Below, one piece after another: positions 9,311 through 22,194 of a stretch of 64,000 nucleotides of DNA. Location: positions 25,687,523 to 25,751,522 of the forward strand of contig NC_043965.1 of NCBI RefSeq assembly GCF_902148855.1. Direction: 5' to 3'. The stretch comes from Sphaeramia orbicularis (lineage: Eukaryota > Chordata > Actinopteri > Kurtiformes > Apogonidae). The notes beneath the pieces were generated by a model, which ran no database searches, had not been told where the DNA came from, and was given only the letters and a program-made list of their open reading frames with translations. Every line of letters begins with the position of its first letter. The stretch's first letter is position 1. The position numbers were made by a program, and so were the translations under genes.

Positions 9311-11727
9311 TCATAAAGCGTTAAAGAAGTTCTTCACCTGTATATGAAAGGATTTGGAACCAGAACATCAGCAATCAGATACAAACACACAGTGCACACA
9401 TTAGATCTGTTCGCATATTCACATTAGACCAAAGACAAAGAGCCCTGAACATTAGGACAGAGCCTCGTATGGTTGATAGTAGCATTACAAGTATTATGTG
9501 AAAGTGGAACAGATGAACATACCTTTGTTATTAATTGTTCCCGCACCTCCGAATCACTCTGAAACTCAACGCTTGCATCGAGATGTAACACAGGTATCCG
9601 TGACAACTTCTCAAAATGTACCCTGAAAAGAAACTTGCATTAGACTCTGAATTACATTAGCAGCATAAAGTCTTCAGATCACACGCCGCTGACTGTCATC
9701 TGTTCACAGCAACAAACAACCGCAAAGAAAAGCATTAAAAATTGTGACAAAGAATCTGAGCACAGCATCCAGCAACACACCAGTGGTCATTTCACTAATA
9801 AATTCATTTAACAGTGTATTTGTTATTTTACTGTAACAAAAATATAATTAGTGTGAGTTACACACACTTATAGAAATGGTAGAAAGTGTTGACTTGATTT
9901 TACATTAAATTAAATTATCTGAATTAACCTTTGAATTCTTTAATTTGTTCTCCTACATTTAAAAAAAAAGAAGAAAACTCACAAATAATGCAGATGTGTA
10001 TTCTATGTAACACTCACTCTGTGCTCTTCTCAACAAGCCACCTCTCATGCTGAACATGAAGCTTATCCAGATAGTCTAGTTTCACTCCCTTTTCCTCTGC
10101 CCTTCCCCGCTTCTGCAGACGCTCCATACATACCTGAGAGATAAATACACAGTACAGTGGTATTTCATCTGTGAATGATGTCAAGCAATGGGTACAAAAA
10201 CAACCACATGCCGATTTTTAAGATATGAATTCCTGTAAGTTTCTGTTTGATTAAGTGTATTTCCTGAAGACCTGTGGTGGGGCTCTGAGATAGATGATGC
10301 CCTCCAGCTCCACCTGGTGTCCAAATTGCTGAACCAGGAGGGAGTGCCAATCCTGGTAGACTGCCCACTCGGTAGAGTTGATACAACCCAGCTCAAACAT
10401 GTTCAGAGCAAAGATGTATCTGGAAGCGTAATGACATGAAATTCAGCTCAATGAAAAACAAGGTTCAAAATGTTTCCCAAGTGCAACTGTCTCTACTTTA
10501 ACCCTCAGAGATCTAAACAGAACTAATCTTATCCCTACATTTAAACACACATGTGACCCATACGGACATTCAGAGGTGGGAAACGTCATCCTCTCCAACA
10601 CTGATTCACCAGTAAAATGTTTGTAGTGTAGTTCAACAAATGACAGCAGCTGTACATGCTTGTTTTTTATGGGCAGTTAATGGTACATTTTGCTTAAGTC
10701 AGTTTTCTCTATTGTGACATAAAAACCTTTGGATTTACTTTGGAGTTTTTATAAACATAGATAGGATCAGTACATTACCTATAGGAAAAGACCTGATTTC
10801 CACTGAAAATACAAAATGTGAAAGGTAATTTTATGATAAATGGTAATAACTCATTTAAGAAAAGTTATATGTAGGGAAAACTTTTTGGAAGCCATCACAA
10901 AAACAGTCTGAGGTCATAAGGCTTACCAATAATGAAAGAATTTTTAAAAATATCTTTCATTATTCCTCACCTGTCGCTGTAGATTGAGCGTTCATACACC
11001 TGCACAGGTATCCCCTCTGTGTTCAGCAGGCGAGCTGGAGGAGGCTGCAGCTGTGTCCTCAGCCGGCTCATACAGGAGTATGTCTGAAAGGTGTATGACC
11101 ACCGTTGGGGGTCCTGGTACATCATGTGCAGTAGGTTGCTGACTGTTCTCTGCGGTGAATTATCTGTCCCCTGAAAAGGTACATGGTCAGTTTGTCTTTC
11201 TCAAGATTTTGTAGTGTTTTTTGTGATGAGATCAAGAAATATGCAAACCTTAGAAGTACCACTTTCTATGTTCTGCCACTTGCTGACAGGTTCTGCTACC
11301 ACCTCCCAGTCTGGACATGCTGTCGTCAAAAGTTTCGCAAAAGTCGACTTTCCCACAGCTGACATGTAAAGACACACAACATTGAGTTCACAGGAGATTA
11401 ATCAATATTTGCACACTGATCTGTATGTATAAGATTAAATTGCTATACAGAAACTCTGATTTTACCAATGTTGCCCTCGATTGACACTCTCTTCATTCGA
11501 GCTCTTCCATCTTTATTTGAAGCTGTGCTTGACAGAAGCCTTGAGCAGGGAAACTCGTGCTGGCCTAGTTTCTGAGCCATAGTAGTAAGGTATTTTGTCG
11601 GCTGTGTTTTGGCGGTGTTAGGAGATCCAGGCGCATAATAGCCGAACCTGAGGAACGGTACCAATCCTGTGGGGGGATTTAATTTGGAAACACGATTTAA
11701 AAACGCAAATCGATACAATCCCGCCAT
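9311..11727 (-). CDS. dguok: deoxyguanosine kinase, mitochondrial, seven exons
   Basis: The enzyme phosphorylates purine deoxynucleosides in mitochondria, feeding dNTPs to mtDNA replication. Exons: 11727-11466, 11358-11249, 11170-10971, 10419-10272, 10133-10018, 9622-9523 and 9337-9311, all in phase; total 320 residues. The P-loop IEGNIAVGKST spans exons 1-2. [11 protein letters not shown], then [20 protein letters not shown], the substrate/catalytic box YERSIYSDR, and the Arg-rich lid [13 protein letters not shown] follow in family order. The first 80 or so residues are basic and hydroxylated, as in a mitochondrial targeting peptide, and make the protein longer than human DGUOK (277). TK2 was considered, but the AVGKST loop and QDWH context favour DGUOK. 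The exon 4 donor (GTCTTC) is weak; that junction matches the family's Q-V-C order. Confidence 0.93.
10502..10924 (+). mobile_element. piggyBac-like MITE, copy 2 (degraded)
   Basis: TTAA at 10498-10501 precedes CCCTCAGAGATCTAAACAG. The inside shares GACCCATACGGACATTCAGA and CACTGATTCACCAGTAAAA with the copy at 4985. The right end is worn, so its boundary is approximate. It lies in dguok intron 3. Confidence 0.5.
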
Positions 11728-12953
11728 CGGGAGACACAGGTTCCTAAATACAGATGGTTTATCCTGTTTGGCACCCTATTTGCATGGTTGGCGTTGGTGA
11801 ACTACGCACACTACCGGTGAGTTGAGCTCATGTTAGCTAGCTCATCCTCTCCGTGATGTAACCTTCACTTTCGACAAGAATGAGAGATTTATACGTACAT
11901 TTCCATATAACACTACATTCATTATCCTTGTTAAATATTTAACTGCACTTGCTCCACCCACACATCCGTACTTGTCCTACAAAATAAAGTAACTTTAATG
12001 AGAAAATGTGCTCGAATGTTACTTAGCAACAAAATTACTTCCGGCATGTTTAGGGTGTATTTTCGTAATAAAATTTCTATATTACAAAATAATATAAATA
12101 TAAGTGTCAAGTTCTTTGATTGTATAGTTGATAAACTATAATAATAATATACAACATTTATAAACATTGTTATTAATATTACATTGAACTTATAGATGTC
12201 TTTAATAAAAAATACTTTTAATTTGGAGTCAAAACAGCAGTCTTTTCGTTAAACCCGGAAGTACATCAATTTGTCAACATACTCCGCATGTGCTTGAAGA
12301 AATTACGTATCCTAACCAAACCTTAACCTGTGTTTGACAGTTTTTTTTACACATTAAATTTTGCTGAAAATTGTCCATATGAACCTAAAATGTTTTTTCA
12401 CGAGACTCTTGAAATACCTCAATTATTTTTCCCTAAACTTTAAAAGTTTATGATGTATATTAATTAATCGGTATTTTTTCATTTTCGCTTCAAAGACAGT
12501 TAATCCAGTCATCAAGGAAAAAATGCATGTGGCAATATAAGGGGCATTTTCCTCCCTTTATAACGTGAGTGACTTTCACATTAAAAACCTGCATTGCTCC
12601 AACTGACTGAGCTGTAAAAATGAATATCAGCTCAGTAGTGTGTGATGGACCAGTATTACTGGTCTACGAGTAAAATGCTTCCAGTAGTAGTGAAATTTTA
12701 CCACGTGTAAATCATTGATAAAGAAATTAAGTCGAAAATGCTGGTTGGCTAAATTTTCCAAGATACAGTCTTAGGTCAAAATGTGAAATTCAAGAATTAA
12801 CAATAATGGGTTTTACTCAAAAGGAATATTTGTCTCAAAGCTACCAGATCTACTTCAAAACAGTGCAAATTACAATACATTCATTTTACATGTTCTGTAT
12901 AGTGGAAGATTTATAAATCTACTTTATAAATGTGCACAAACACACACACACAC

Positions 12954-13019
<66 letters not shown>

Positions 13020-13370
13020 ACACACACACACACTCATGTGTGTAATAACACTTTATCATCTACCTTGAAAACATCAGCAAACCAGCACTTTTGTCATTTG
13101 TTTTCCAATTGATTTTACTATCACCACATTTAATCTCTGAAGCAGAAACTTTCAAAAAACATAAAAAATTGTAGACCAGTATATCCCATCTAGGTGGCAT
13201 TATTAACTGTTGTCTGCTTGACCATGCAGACAACAGAGAGAGGCGCTGGCCCAGGAAGATGTCGCACTTCAAAAAGGATTTGGTATAGCCTGCATATCAT
13301 TGTAATTATCTTCTGGTTAAGTAACTTCAGTTTAGCTGTAATTTTCCCAAGTTTCTAACCAAAAACACAC
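11728..13370. other. dguok upstream region and gap to tcn2
   Basis: This holds the dguok promoter side (no TATA box recognised) and then AT-rich sequence with no gene, ending at the presumed tcn2 3' UTR. A large compound microsatellite at 12939-13040 is the only clear structure. Confidence 0.5.
12939..13040. repeat. compound (CA)n-(TA)n-(TG)n-(CA)n microsatellite
   Basis: CA units, then about 25 TA units, then TG and again CA units. The CA-TA-TG order makes the centre self-complementary, so it can extrude as a hairpin. Confidence 0.95.
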
Positions 13371-13710
13371 AAGCTCTTTAATATTAAATTCATCAGAACA
13401 ATTTTAATTAGTTTGCAAAAGCACAATCACACACTCAGTCTTAAACGTGAATAGACATTTGCATTCAATTAACACCCATCATACAAAAGAAGATTTAAAC
13501 ACTAAAGTAACAACATTCACATTAATTGGTTGTAAATTAGGAGTTTAACAGTGCTGTTTGAAATTTGTGACATTATTGCAATGGTGTTTTGGACAATTAC
13601 AGATGAAACTACTGGTTAAAACTACAAAGCATAGAAAGCTAAAGGTCATGCTGAAATACTGCATTTGATCCTCAACAATGATTGTACTATTAGCAGTAGT
13701 TATGTAACTC
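13371..13710 (-). other. tcn2: probable 3' UTR of tcn2
   Basis: Non-coding sequence after the tcn2 stop. ATTAAA-type poly(A) signals occur on the minus strand around 13375-13405. Confidence 0.4.
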
Positions 13711-14827
13711 TCAGTAGCTTGTGTTTTGGAGGGTGATCTTTTGAGCTGTCTGAATCTTGTAGTCACCGATACCTGCAGGAGCAAACAAGCATTGTTTTAA
13801 TAGAGTAGTATTGAAATGGCAGAGAAGAGATCTAAAAATAATCTGCTAATGACAGGTGACAGTGTGTTGTATTTGCATGTCCTCACCCTGACTGAGGGCA
13901 GTGCCATCTGATGAGAGGTGCCAGTATCTGCGATCACTCTGTCTGGCCTGCTCTCCATTCACTGCACTGAGGAATGGCCCCCAAAGGCTCAATTCCTTCT
14001 CAAACCTGCAAAATAAAATGAAAGATTACCCACTGAAGTGATCATATAGGATATGGTGAAACAGTTATTTCTATGAACTCACGTAAAGCCAGCATTTCTT
14101 CCAGAGAGAAGTTCCAGAGCCTCCAACAACGAGCTGCCCTTTGGCACCTCAACAGAGTACAGAGAAGCTGCTCCACTGGATGTCACCACTTCCACTGTCA
14201 CAACCACTTTGGTTCCACTTGGTAAAACCACTACAGGCTCTGTGGGCTCCAGCACTAGAGTGTCTAGTCAGGACAGACACCAGGAAAAACACAGTGAGAA
14301 TACAAACACAATCTAAAATCACATTTATTAAAGGGATTAGAAATGACAATGCACATACTGTCCTCATTGAGGCACTGCTTGCTTTTAACAGTCAAGTAAG
14401 ACTTCTGTTGGAGAGCTGGAAGGATCTGAGATATGGCCATGGGATTATGGTATACATTGCTCCTGGCATCTGTCCTCATGGCTTCCATGGAGGAGGAACA
14501 CTCTGAAATGTGGCTGCCCATTGCTAACAAGGCCTTTGAAGATAAAATACATTACATTTACATACATTACATTAAAGTTAAAAAATGTTTTGCAATGAAT
14601 GGATGAGACAAATAAAAAGAGAAGAAGATACTTACTTGAACCGCAAGTCCAGTGCTGAACTCATTGCCTATATGACCATCATCTCTACGAGCCCCTAAAA
14701 GGGTCTGCTGTATCTTGGTAAGAGCTGTGTCAAGCTCTGCTGCATTTTGCACATGAGAACCAGAGCCCTTCACACACTGAAGTGCCATCCCTGCCATTGC
14801 ATAGGTATCTACAAAGGGAAAACAAAA

Positions 14828-14868
<41 letters not shown>

Positions 14869-17130
14869 GCAGAAAAAATTATTAGACCATCAAAAGTAAT
14901 CAAAAACAATGGTTATGTAATCAAGTACTAACTCCTGTGTGCATCATGTGACTTAAACAGACAGAAAAGAAAACATGGAATGCCTAAAAGCACTGTTTTT
15001 GGCAGTACAATGCAAAAGTTACTGATGTAAGAACTGAAGTGATTTTGGTTATTATCAAGAAAACCATGGAAAATGGCTAATTATCAACTCTTAAATTAAA
15101 CTCTTATGAGCTATTTTTCTTGTTATCATTATATTTGTCCAAACAAATGTACCTTTAGTTGTACCAGGCATTAAAATGAACAAGAAATTAAAGAAAACAA
15201 GGGTGGTCTAACATTTTTTTCCCAACTATACATACATATTAAATATAAAACAGAGTTTAGACAGATATATCCACTAAAATAAAAAGGAATGAACAAAAAT
15301 AACTTGATTTAAAGGTTTACTAATATGATATTAGAAAAACGACACAGCTGATTTTTGTTGTAGCAGATGTATCATCCTCTCATATTTGCTGACACCTCTA
15401 ATATTTGATGTATTCACTCACCAATACTCTGAACATCTCCATGTGTAAAGTGTTCGAGTTCAACTGCCCTGATGAGCTTGTTGGTGACATGATGATTGAC
15501 TCTAATTCCGCTCACACACAGACCGAGCACACCCAGAGAGTACTGGTAGTAGTTGGTCAAAGGGCGGTGGCTGGCTGTGAACAAGGAGATAAATAAAAGA
15601 AACCAAAATTAGAGTCAGTAAAAGGATCAAGAAATTAAATGGTAATTTGTCATCACACTGATGCCACTCTGTATATTACTATAGAAACAGCACAAAAAGG
15701 TTATTTATGGTTATTTACATATGTTTGTGTTTAATCTGAAATTAAAATATTGACAATAAAATCACTTTAGTTTGTACTTCCCAACAGTGAAAAAAATATG
15801 TAAGTGTTCTATTGTTTGATGTAATTTCATTTGAAAGAAGTGCCCACAATGAATCAACACTGAAACTGTGAACTCAATGTGACAGGACAAGTAGAACACA
15901 TTTACGGCACTATTGACCTTCAAAATGTCAAACTTACTTGCAAGGTGTTCTTTTTCTTGCTCCATCTGCTTCTTTAGGTGTGTCAGCAGTGTTTCAGTTT
16001 TTGCTCCGACAGTGAAGGTGACGGTGTTGAGATCATAGCAAGAGGACTTTAAAGCCAATGTGTATAATGCCAAGATGCCAACAACAGACCTACTGTTAGA
16101 TAGAGAACTGGGAAAACCCAGGTGTTAATATGAAGGAAACGAAACAGTCTACACCAGGGGTAGGCACCTCCGGTCCTCGAGGGTATTTTGCATGTTTTAG
16201 ATATTTCCTTCTTCCAGCACACGTGGTTCAATTAATGATCAGCTCATCATCAAGCTCTGCAGAAGCCTGATAATGATGTAATGACTTCCAGGTGTGCTGA
16301 AAGAGAGAAATCTCTGAAACATGCAGGATACTGGCCCTCGAGGAGTGAAGTTGCCCACCCCTGGTCTACACAATATTGTATTGCTATGACCAGCACCTTA
16401 CTTTTGAATGTCATTGTGCAAATGATTTTTCATCTGATTCAGGTGTTCACTCTCCTTGGCTAGGTTGTGGTGGTCAGAGAGCCGTAATGCTAGGTGGATA
16501 CTGGGGTTAGGAAGTCCTTCCTGCGTCTCCAGTGAGCGAAGAAGATTCTTATTGAGTGACAGGAGCAGCTCATTGTTGGATTCTTCATTATCTGCATAAA
16601 ACAAGTTACATACATTTTCACAAAAAAAAAAAAATCAAGTAATGTTTGAGTATATACATACAAATACTTTGACTATCTTGCTGACATGAACATGAACTGA
16701 ATAATTGCAGAATCAGAAGTGCTGCATCAGCAGAGAGGAAACAAAGACCATTATGACATAATCTGAGTTTCACTGCTTTGTTCATGTTCTAAAAGTCTTC
16801 AGTCTCCTATGTATGATGTATTACCATTATCACAGAAGACCAAAAAACGTGTGGCCTCAATTCTCTTGTAGTTTGCATTTTTGTGACAATTGCACAACAT
16901 TATCGATGACAAAGTAATACTAAACAGCTGATTGCAAAATCGGTGAATGTCCCAGCTATTGCGTTTGAGTAATGTGTAAAGTGCGTTGTTTCCAGAGTTT
17001 TATTTATCTATAGGTCTGAGTAAATCAGTGAATAGTGTTAAAACAAAACATAAAAAGACTAAGAATACTTACTACACGGACTGCCAGCAGCAAAAGCCAG
17101 TAGGACTGTAATTATAACCAGTGAGTGCAT
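13711..17130 (-). CDS. tcn2: transcobalamin-type cobalamin carrier, nine exons
   Basis: A secreted vitamin B12 carrier for uptake from fluid. Exons: 17130-17073, 16591-16402, 16092-15938, 15574-15422, 14808-14636, 14533-14359, 14263-14083, 14005-13887, 13772-13711; all phases agree, giving 421 residues (human TCN2 427). A signal peptide (MHSLVIITVLLAFAAGSPC) opens the protein. The alpha-barrel part shows ILALYTLALKSSC, TNYYQYSLGVLGLCV, DTYAMAGMALQCV and a GHIGNEFSTGLAVQ segment. The C-terminal beta part has VEVPKGSSLLEALELL and ends GIGDYKIQTAQKITL, as in the family. A His-rich stretch, HFTHGDV, lies where TCN2 places its cobalt-binding His; that match is inferred. Teleosts may have only one or few members of the TCN/intrinsic factor family, so tcn2 is used broadly. 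A 5' non-coding exon probably ends at 17437. Confidence 0.9.
14836..14865. repeat. (TA)n microsatellite
   Basis: About 15 TA units in tcn2 intron 4, directly abutting a TA-targeting transposon. Confidence 0.9.
14866..15226. mobile_element. Tc1/mariner-type MITE in tcn2 intron 4
   Basis: The left end GTTGCAGAAAAAATTATTAG and the right end, whose complement reads GTTGGGAAAAAAATGTTAG, form terminal inverted repeats; both are flanked by TA. About 360 bp with no transposase, so a non-autonomous element. Insertion at the edge of a TA microsatellite fits the TA target preference. Confidence 0.7.
16155..16363. mobile_element. hAT-type foldback MITE, copy 1 (209 bp)
   Basis: Ends are CAGGGGTAGGC and the inverted GCCCACCCCTG. 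It is flanked by a perfect 8-base target-site duplication, GTCTACAC, at 16147-16154 and 16364-16371. Most of its length is two complementary arms around a short centre. It sits in tcn2 intron 2 and is closely related to the element at 56844. Confidence 0.85.
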
Positions 17131-18417
17131 TTTGGACAAACTGGATAACACATAAACAGAGAAAATCAACAATTGGCCAAATACATTAAAATAACAACAT
17201 TAAGTTATAAGCAAAGAATACACAAATTAACTGTCTGCACTTGAGTGTATATGTAAAATAGAAGGAAAAACATCAAAAATCAAATCTAAATGCGTACAAT
17301 ATCTGCCTGCTGGAAAAATAAGACTACGGTATGTATAAACTAAAGTGAAGACGTTGTTAGAGTATTTTACAGCAAATTTGATATTAGTTGGAATGTGAAA
17401 GTTTCAAATGGTGTAGTAAACAAAAAATGTGTTACCGTCGTCTCCCCTAAAGAGTCCAGTGTGAGGAATCAGAGCAGTGTAACGAAACAAGCAGAGACAA
17501 CAGCTTCTAGTATTTCACTGTCACATGACTCGTCATTGGTGATGACAACGCGTTGAAAAAGGAAGTTGTTATTCATCTTGTAAACCGTATATACTCTTTG
17601 ATCGCAACAATACACAGGCGGGTGTTCATCTTAATTGTTATATATCATCTTGTCGCTGCTGGGGCAAAGAAACAAATGTTATGAAGCTACAGCTGATCAC
17701 ATCAGGTCCGGTAAACTTATTGTAGTTAACTCTACTACTGTACTGAATTAGTATTTGAACACAGAGAAATGGTAGCTTATGAGTTTGTCCACCAGTAACT
17801 ACAATTCCCAGAAATCCCCTTGATAACGTAACGTACGCACTTTCTAGAACCTTGACGACTCTTCTGCCGCGAGCTAACGTCATAAACCTACTCGTTCACA
17901 CGACACTTTACGTTACAGGGCCGTTAGTTAATTTAAAGGGAATATCTGCTCATAGAGTGCAATATAGCATTATGTTTTTAGTATTTTAACATGCAGTCGC
18001 CACTGTTGGGAACTCAGGAATATACGCCAAAGGAAAACCAGGAAAGCTGAACGGAGACTAAGTTGCTAGCAAAACATCAACAACGGCACAAACACCGAGG
18101 GGCAGGACAGCTGTACAGGTCAGTCTGTAGCTAAATTAATTATGGTTTAAAGTAAGAAACTTGTCGAGACTTGTTATTCAGTGCAAGGATGAAGTTATTT
18201 TGTGCTATAAACAGTAATATGCTACACTGACGATGTAGCTAGCTAGATGAATAATTAACTGAAACAGTGTAAACATAAATGAAGATATTCAGTTCAGCAG
18301 CTGCAAGAGCTTCATGTAATCTATAAGTTTATCTCATCTCAACCCAACCACACCGGTCCTCCAGATCCCCTGTCGGTGTCTGGCTGTGTCTCTCCTCAAA
18401 TCTATTCTTCAATCATC
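17131..18417. promoter_or_regulatory. shared head-to-head promoter region of tcn2 and ccdc117
   Basis: tcn2 reads left and ccdc117 reads right. A tcn2 5' non-coding exon probably ends at a GTAACA donor near 17437. A ccdc117 non-coding exon probably ends at 18119 (TACAG then GTCAGT) and is joined to an acceptor at 18363. The space between them, about 17520-17950, is the most CpG-bearing part (several ACGT and CGCG sites). No TATA box stands out. Confidence 0.55.
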
Positions 18418-18844
18418 ATGCATCGTTCTGTCCCCACAAGCGGTGATTTGGGGTTCCTTCCAGCCATGTATTCATTTTCGGGCCCAACAAATCTGCCAGA
18501 GTTTGACCTCGGGCCTCCGAGTACATCTGGACATCTACAGAGAGGACCACACTCTAACAAGTAAGTACTGTTGTTTATTAAGCTACAGTTTAAAGCAGGG
18601 GTGTCAAACTCATGTTAGTTCAGGGACCACATACGGCCTAATATGATCTCAACCGGGCTGGACCAGTAAAATATTAACATAACAACCTTTGAATAATGTC
18701 AACTCCAAACTTTTCTCTACGTTTTAGAGTAAAAAAAAAAAAAAAGTAAAATTATATTATGAAAATGTTTACACCTACAAACTAACTAACTGAACAGGCG
18801 GTTTGGTAGTGTGAGGAGCAGAACAGCCAGATATTATTTTTATT

Positions 18845-18887
<43 letters not shown>

Positions 18888-19070
18888 AGACTTTTAAAAC
18901 TGATTTTTTAAATTGTACGCACACAGCACTTGTATATAACATAGCACTTTTTACATATTGAGATTGATTAGAGAACTGTATTTATTTTTCATACTTTGTT
19001 CGAGAGTCGTGCAACAAAATTTCATTGTAGTGCACGGTTATTTTGCATGTGTCCTGAAATGACAATAATG

Positions 19071-19112
<42 letters not shown>

Positions 19113-20764
19113 GAAAGTGCAGTTTTAACAATATTATGTCTCAGTTTGTCATTTATACATATGCATTAAAACTTAAAGACTGCAGTGGATCCACAAAGGC
19201 ATAAAACATTTAGTAACAGGAATAATAGTGTTCAAATTGCAATTAATTCTCTTAAGACATTTCAGGCTGTCCATATTTGTTCAGGTTATTTACTTTTTTT
19301 GTGAGAGGTTAGTTTGTAAATGTGAACATTTTAATGTAATTTTACTTTTTTACACTACAAAAACGATGAACATTTCAAGTTGACATTATTCATAGGTTAT
19401 AGTATTTTACAGGTCTGGCCCCCTTGAGATTGATTTGGGCTATATGTGGCCCCTGAACTAAAATGATTTCGTCATCCTCAACTGTTAATATCTTAGTGTA
19501 ATTTATGCATTTCATAAATTCATCCCACAAGCCAGATTGGACCCTTTGGGGTGGTTTTGGCCCATGGGTAGTATGTTTGACACCTCTGGTTTAAGACTTA
19601 AATATGACTCACCTTTGCTGAGGTTTAACTTCATTTTTTTTTGTCCCACAGCAGCTGGGAGACACGGTGCCTCAGGAAACACAGACGGAGAGTTGATGAT
19701 GAGTAAGAGACAGAAATCATAACAAGACCTGCTGGAGCACTTTGAGGTTTCTTTTGGTAAATATCTGATCTGTTTTTTCAGAGGATGCAGTGCCAAAAGG
19801 CGGCGGTTAATGGTGGAGACAGAAGTAGACATTTTGAACAACTCTAGCAGGAGCACGTCCACTGAGTGGCCTGCTGCAAACAGCTGCTCTTCTGTGTCTG
19901 CACAGCAAGCTAGTCCAACACTTCCACAGCTCTGCCCAGCACCTCAAACCATGACTTTATCACAACCCTCTGCCCTGCCCAGACCTGAGACAGACAGCTC
20001 ATGCATGGAGATAGAAGCAGCTCAGAGGAAACTTCAAGAGATTGAAGACAGGTATGCTAAAGTGGAAATTAAGCAACATGCAGCAGTTTCTTCAGTAGTT
20101 TGTCTTCATGCATTATGGTCTACAAAAAATGTTGTAAGAAAACATTGACTTTGTGTGTCAGTTAACCTGAACTGAATTGAAACTTTGAAAGTGAAAACTG
20201 AAGTATTGATGTAATACAGAATAACGCTGGAGGATGATGATGAGGATGAGGACCTAGATGCAGAGCCAGCCCCAAGACGGCCGGTACTAGTGATTTCTGA
20301 CAGTTTGAAGGAAGGTCTACAACGTGGCATCAGTGATATCCTCCCTCACACTGTAGCCCAATCTGTGTATGTGCCCTTCACTTTGTATCAAGAATGTTGA
20401 ATTCATGTCAGAAAAACAAAACAACATGGGTCATGTTTCACTGAAAACATTTTATTTGTGCAAAACCTCCGGATATTTTTCCATGATGCTTATGTTTGCC
20501 TTTGGGTTTCTTCTTCCTAGGAGCCATTCCTGTATGGAGTTAGTCTTGTGGCGGCCACCAGACGATCCCTTCTGTCGGAGGCTAAAAGGCTCTTTACAGA
20601 AACAGCGTAAACAACAGACTGTGTCCCGTCAACCTCCCACTCCATGCCCATCTCCCAGCCCTCACACCTCCCTTAGCCCTTCCAGTCCTCCAGCAGACAC
20701 ACACTCTCCTCTGTACAGCTTCCCTGTTGCCCACAGCTCTGGAGAGGAAGACATGGAAATGTAA
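18418..20764 (+). CDS. ccdc117: coiled-coil domain-containing protein 117, five coding exons
   Basis: A nuclear, poorly characterised protein. Coding exons: 18418-18560, 19652-19702, 19782-20051, 20220-20366 and 20521-20764; phases agree and give 284 residues, close to human CCDC117 (279). Family hallmarks are a basic block (CSAKRRRL), the signature AQRKLQEIEDRITLEDDD, VISDSLKEGLQRGISDIL, and SHSCMELVLWRPP near the end, finishing SSGEEDMEM as the human protein finishes in EEEMEL. The basic runs KHRRR and KRRR look like nuclear localisation signals. The start is the first ATG after an acceptor at 18363. In human it lies on 22q12 as TCN2 and OSBP2 do. Intron 1 holds an interrupted hAT element. 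Confidence 0.92.
18596..19588. mobile_element. hAT-type non-autonomous element interrupted by another insertion
   Basis: The ends are CAGGGGTGTCAAACTCA and the inverted TATGTTTGACACCTCTG. Flanks GTTTAAAG and GTTTAAGA are a worn 8-base target duplication. The body matches the uninterrupted 564-bp copy at 29945-30508. The extra DNA here, roughly 18775-19114, contains a (TA)n run and ends in an (ATCT)n tail, so it is a later insertion, probably a non-LTR element. Lies in ccdc117 intron 1. Confidence 0.75.
19073..19112. repeat. (ATCT)n tail of the nested insertion
   Basis: About ten ATCT units after ATGACAATAATGTT, a layout typical of non-LTR element tails. Confidence 0.8.
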
Positions 20765-21480
20765 CAGAATTGAAATGTTCCACCAAAGCAAAAGACTGTG
20801 AAAAACCTGTTTGAGTTCGGTCTGTTTGGTATCTTGGCTTCACAGTCATGTAGTTCTGTTCAGGACAGTGAAATTAATCTTTTGTTTAATGAAAACTCTT
20901 CTGGTTTCATCGTCTGATACAAATTCCTATCAACCACATCTAAGGACATTTATGGTATATCAGTAACAGTGACCACAAATCTGTCTTTTATGGAAATTAA
21001 TTTATCTTTAGGACAACAGCCAGGATCTGAAGACTTCTATAGTCAGCCTTACGTCAATAGATTTATATGACTTGAATTGGCCTTTTCCCTAGATAATGCC
21101 ATGACATGTAAATAATTTCACCTGGCCAAAAACTTGCTGATGTTTTGTAAATATTTTTTGTTAGACATTGTTGAGTAGCATCAGATTTTTTTTTACTGTT
21201 TTATTCTTCATCTGGCCATATTTAGGAGAACATTACAAAAACTCTCCATGCAGTTGCTCACAGCATGACTCCGCCTGCAGTTGTACTTGTGGTAGAAAGG
21301 TTTTCTTCCTTTAGTGCTTATCAAGTATTTCCTCTGTAAGAGCTTTATAAAGACTTGAAGAAGTCAAGGAAATGCAAATTTTTTAGTTGTATTTTCTAAT
21401 GCACATCTCCAGAATTACAGCCAGCCAGTAAGTGTTATTGCTTATTTTTGTTTTGAAATAAACTTTACATAATCTGTGGA
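20765..21480 (+). other. ccdc117: 3' UTR of ccdc117
   Basis: Non-coding sequence after the stop with AATAAA at 21457-21462, so the transcript should end near 21480. Confidence 0.65.
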
Positions 21481-22194
21481 AACACTCTTCATTGTTTTCA
21501 CTGGATAACTGTGTCTGAAGTCATTGAACACAGAAGGTTGGTCATATTTGAGTAATTATTGTGCTGTGTTTAAGAGCGCATCTGAGAACTGCTCTATATT
21601 GTTGAGTTTCCTGTCATGTAATGTTGGATATTATACAAGGGATTCCCATCTTTATGAGGTCATGACATGCTGTAACTCACATGAATTCCACTGTCAGCTC
21701 ATCACTTATTCGCACTTCACTGTAAGCTTAAGCCATAAATTTGGCTGCTATCACACAGAGGAATGTGAACGTATTGACGTCATCTTAAGTTTGTCACTGT
21801 GACCTTGTTAATTTGCTACCTTAAGCACATGTAACAGTCAATGATTTATTTCTAGATGATCTTCAGACAGATTTCAAGAACATTACATCACTACCATGTG
21901 TTCATCCAGAGTAATCTACATATAATATCATATACGACTATCCCGATGAAATGCAGTGAATCCCGGCGCTGTCTGGTGCCTGTAAGGGAAACACTGGTAT
22001 TAACTGACACAAAGATTACATTTGAAACTAAGCATACATACAATACTTTGACAATATTTTGTGTTCAAACTGCTTGTAGTCTTAGGTTTACTTATTGCTT
22101 TGTTGTTTTTGCAGGGTTGTAATGAACATTCATTCATGACATTTATGACTGTTTTCTTCAAGTAAACCATGGGCACAGTATTAAAAACACACAG
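21481..22194. other. gap between convergent ccdc117 and coiled-coil genes
   Basis: AT-rich DNA between two convergent 3' ends. I see no gene or repeat boundary in it. Confidence 0.5.

Noticed and set aside
11249-11727. dguok considered as thymidine kinase 2
   Set aside because: The loop IEGNIAVGKST and the downstream QDWH region fit DGUOK; TK2 has a different loop (ASGKT type).
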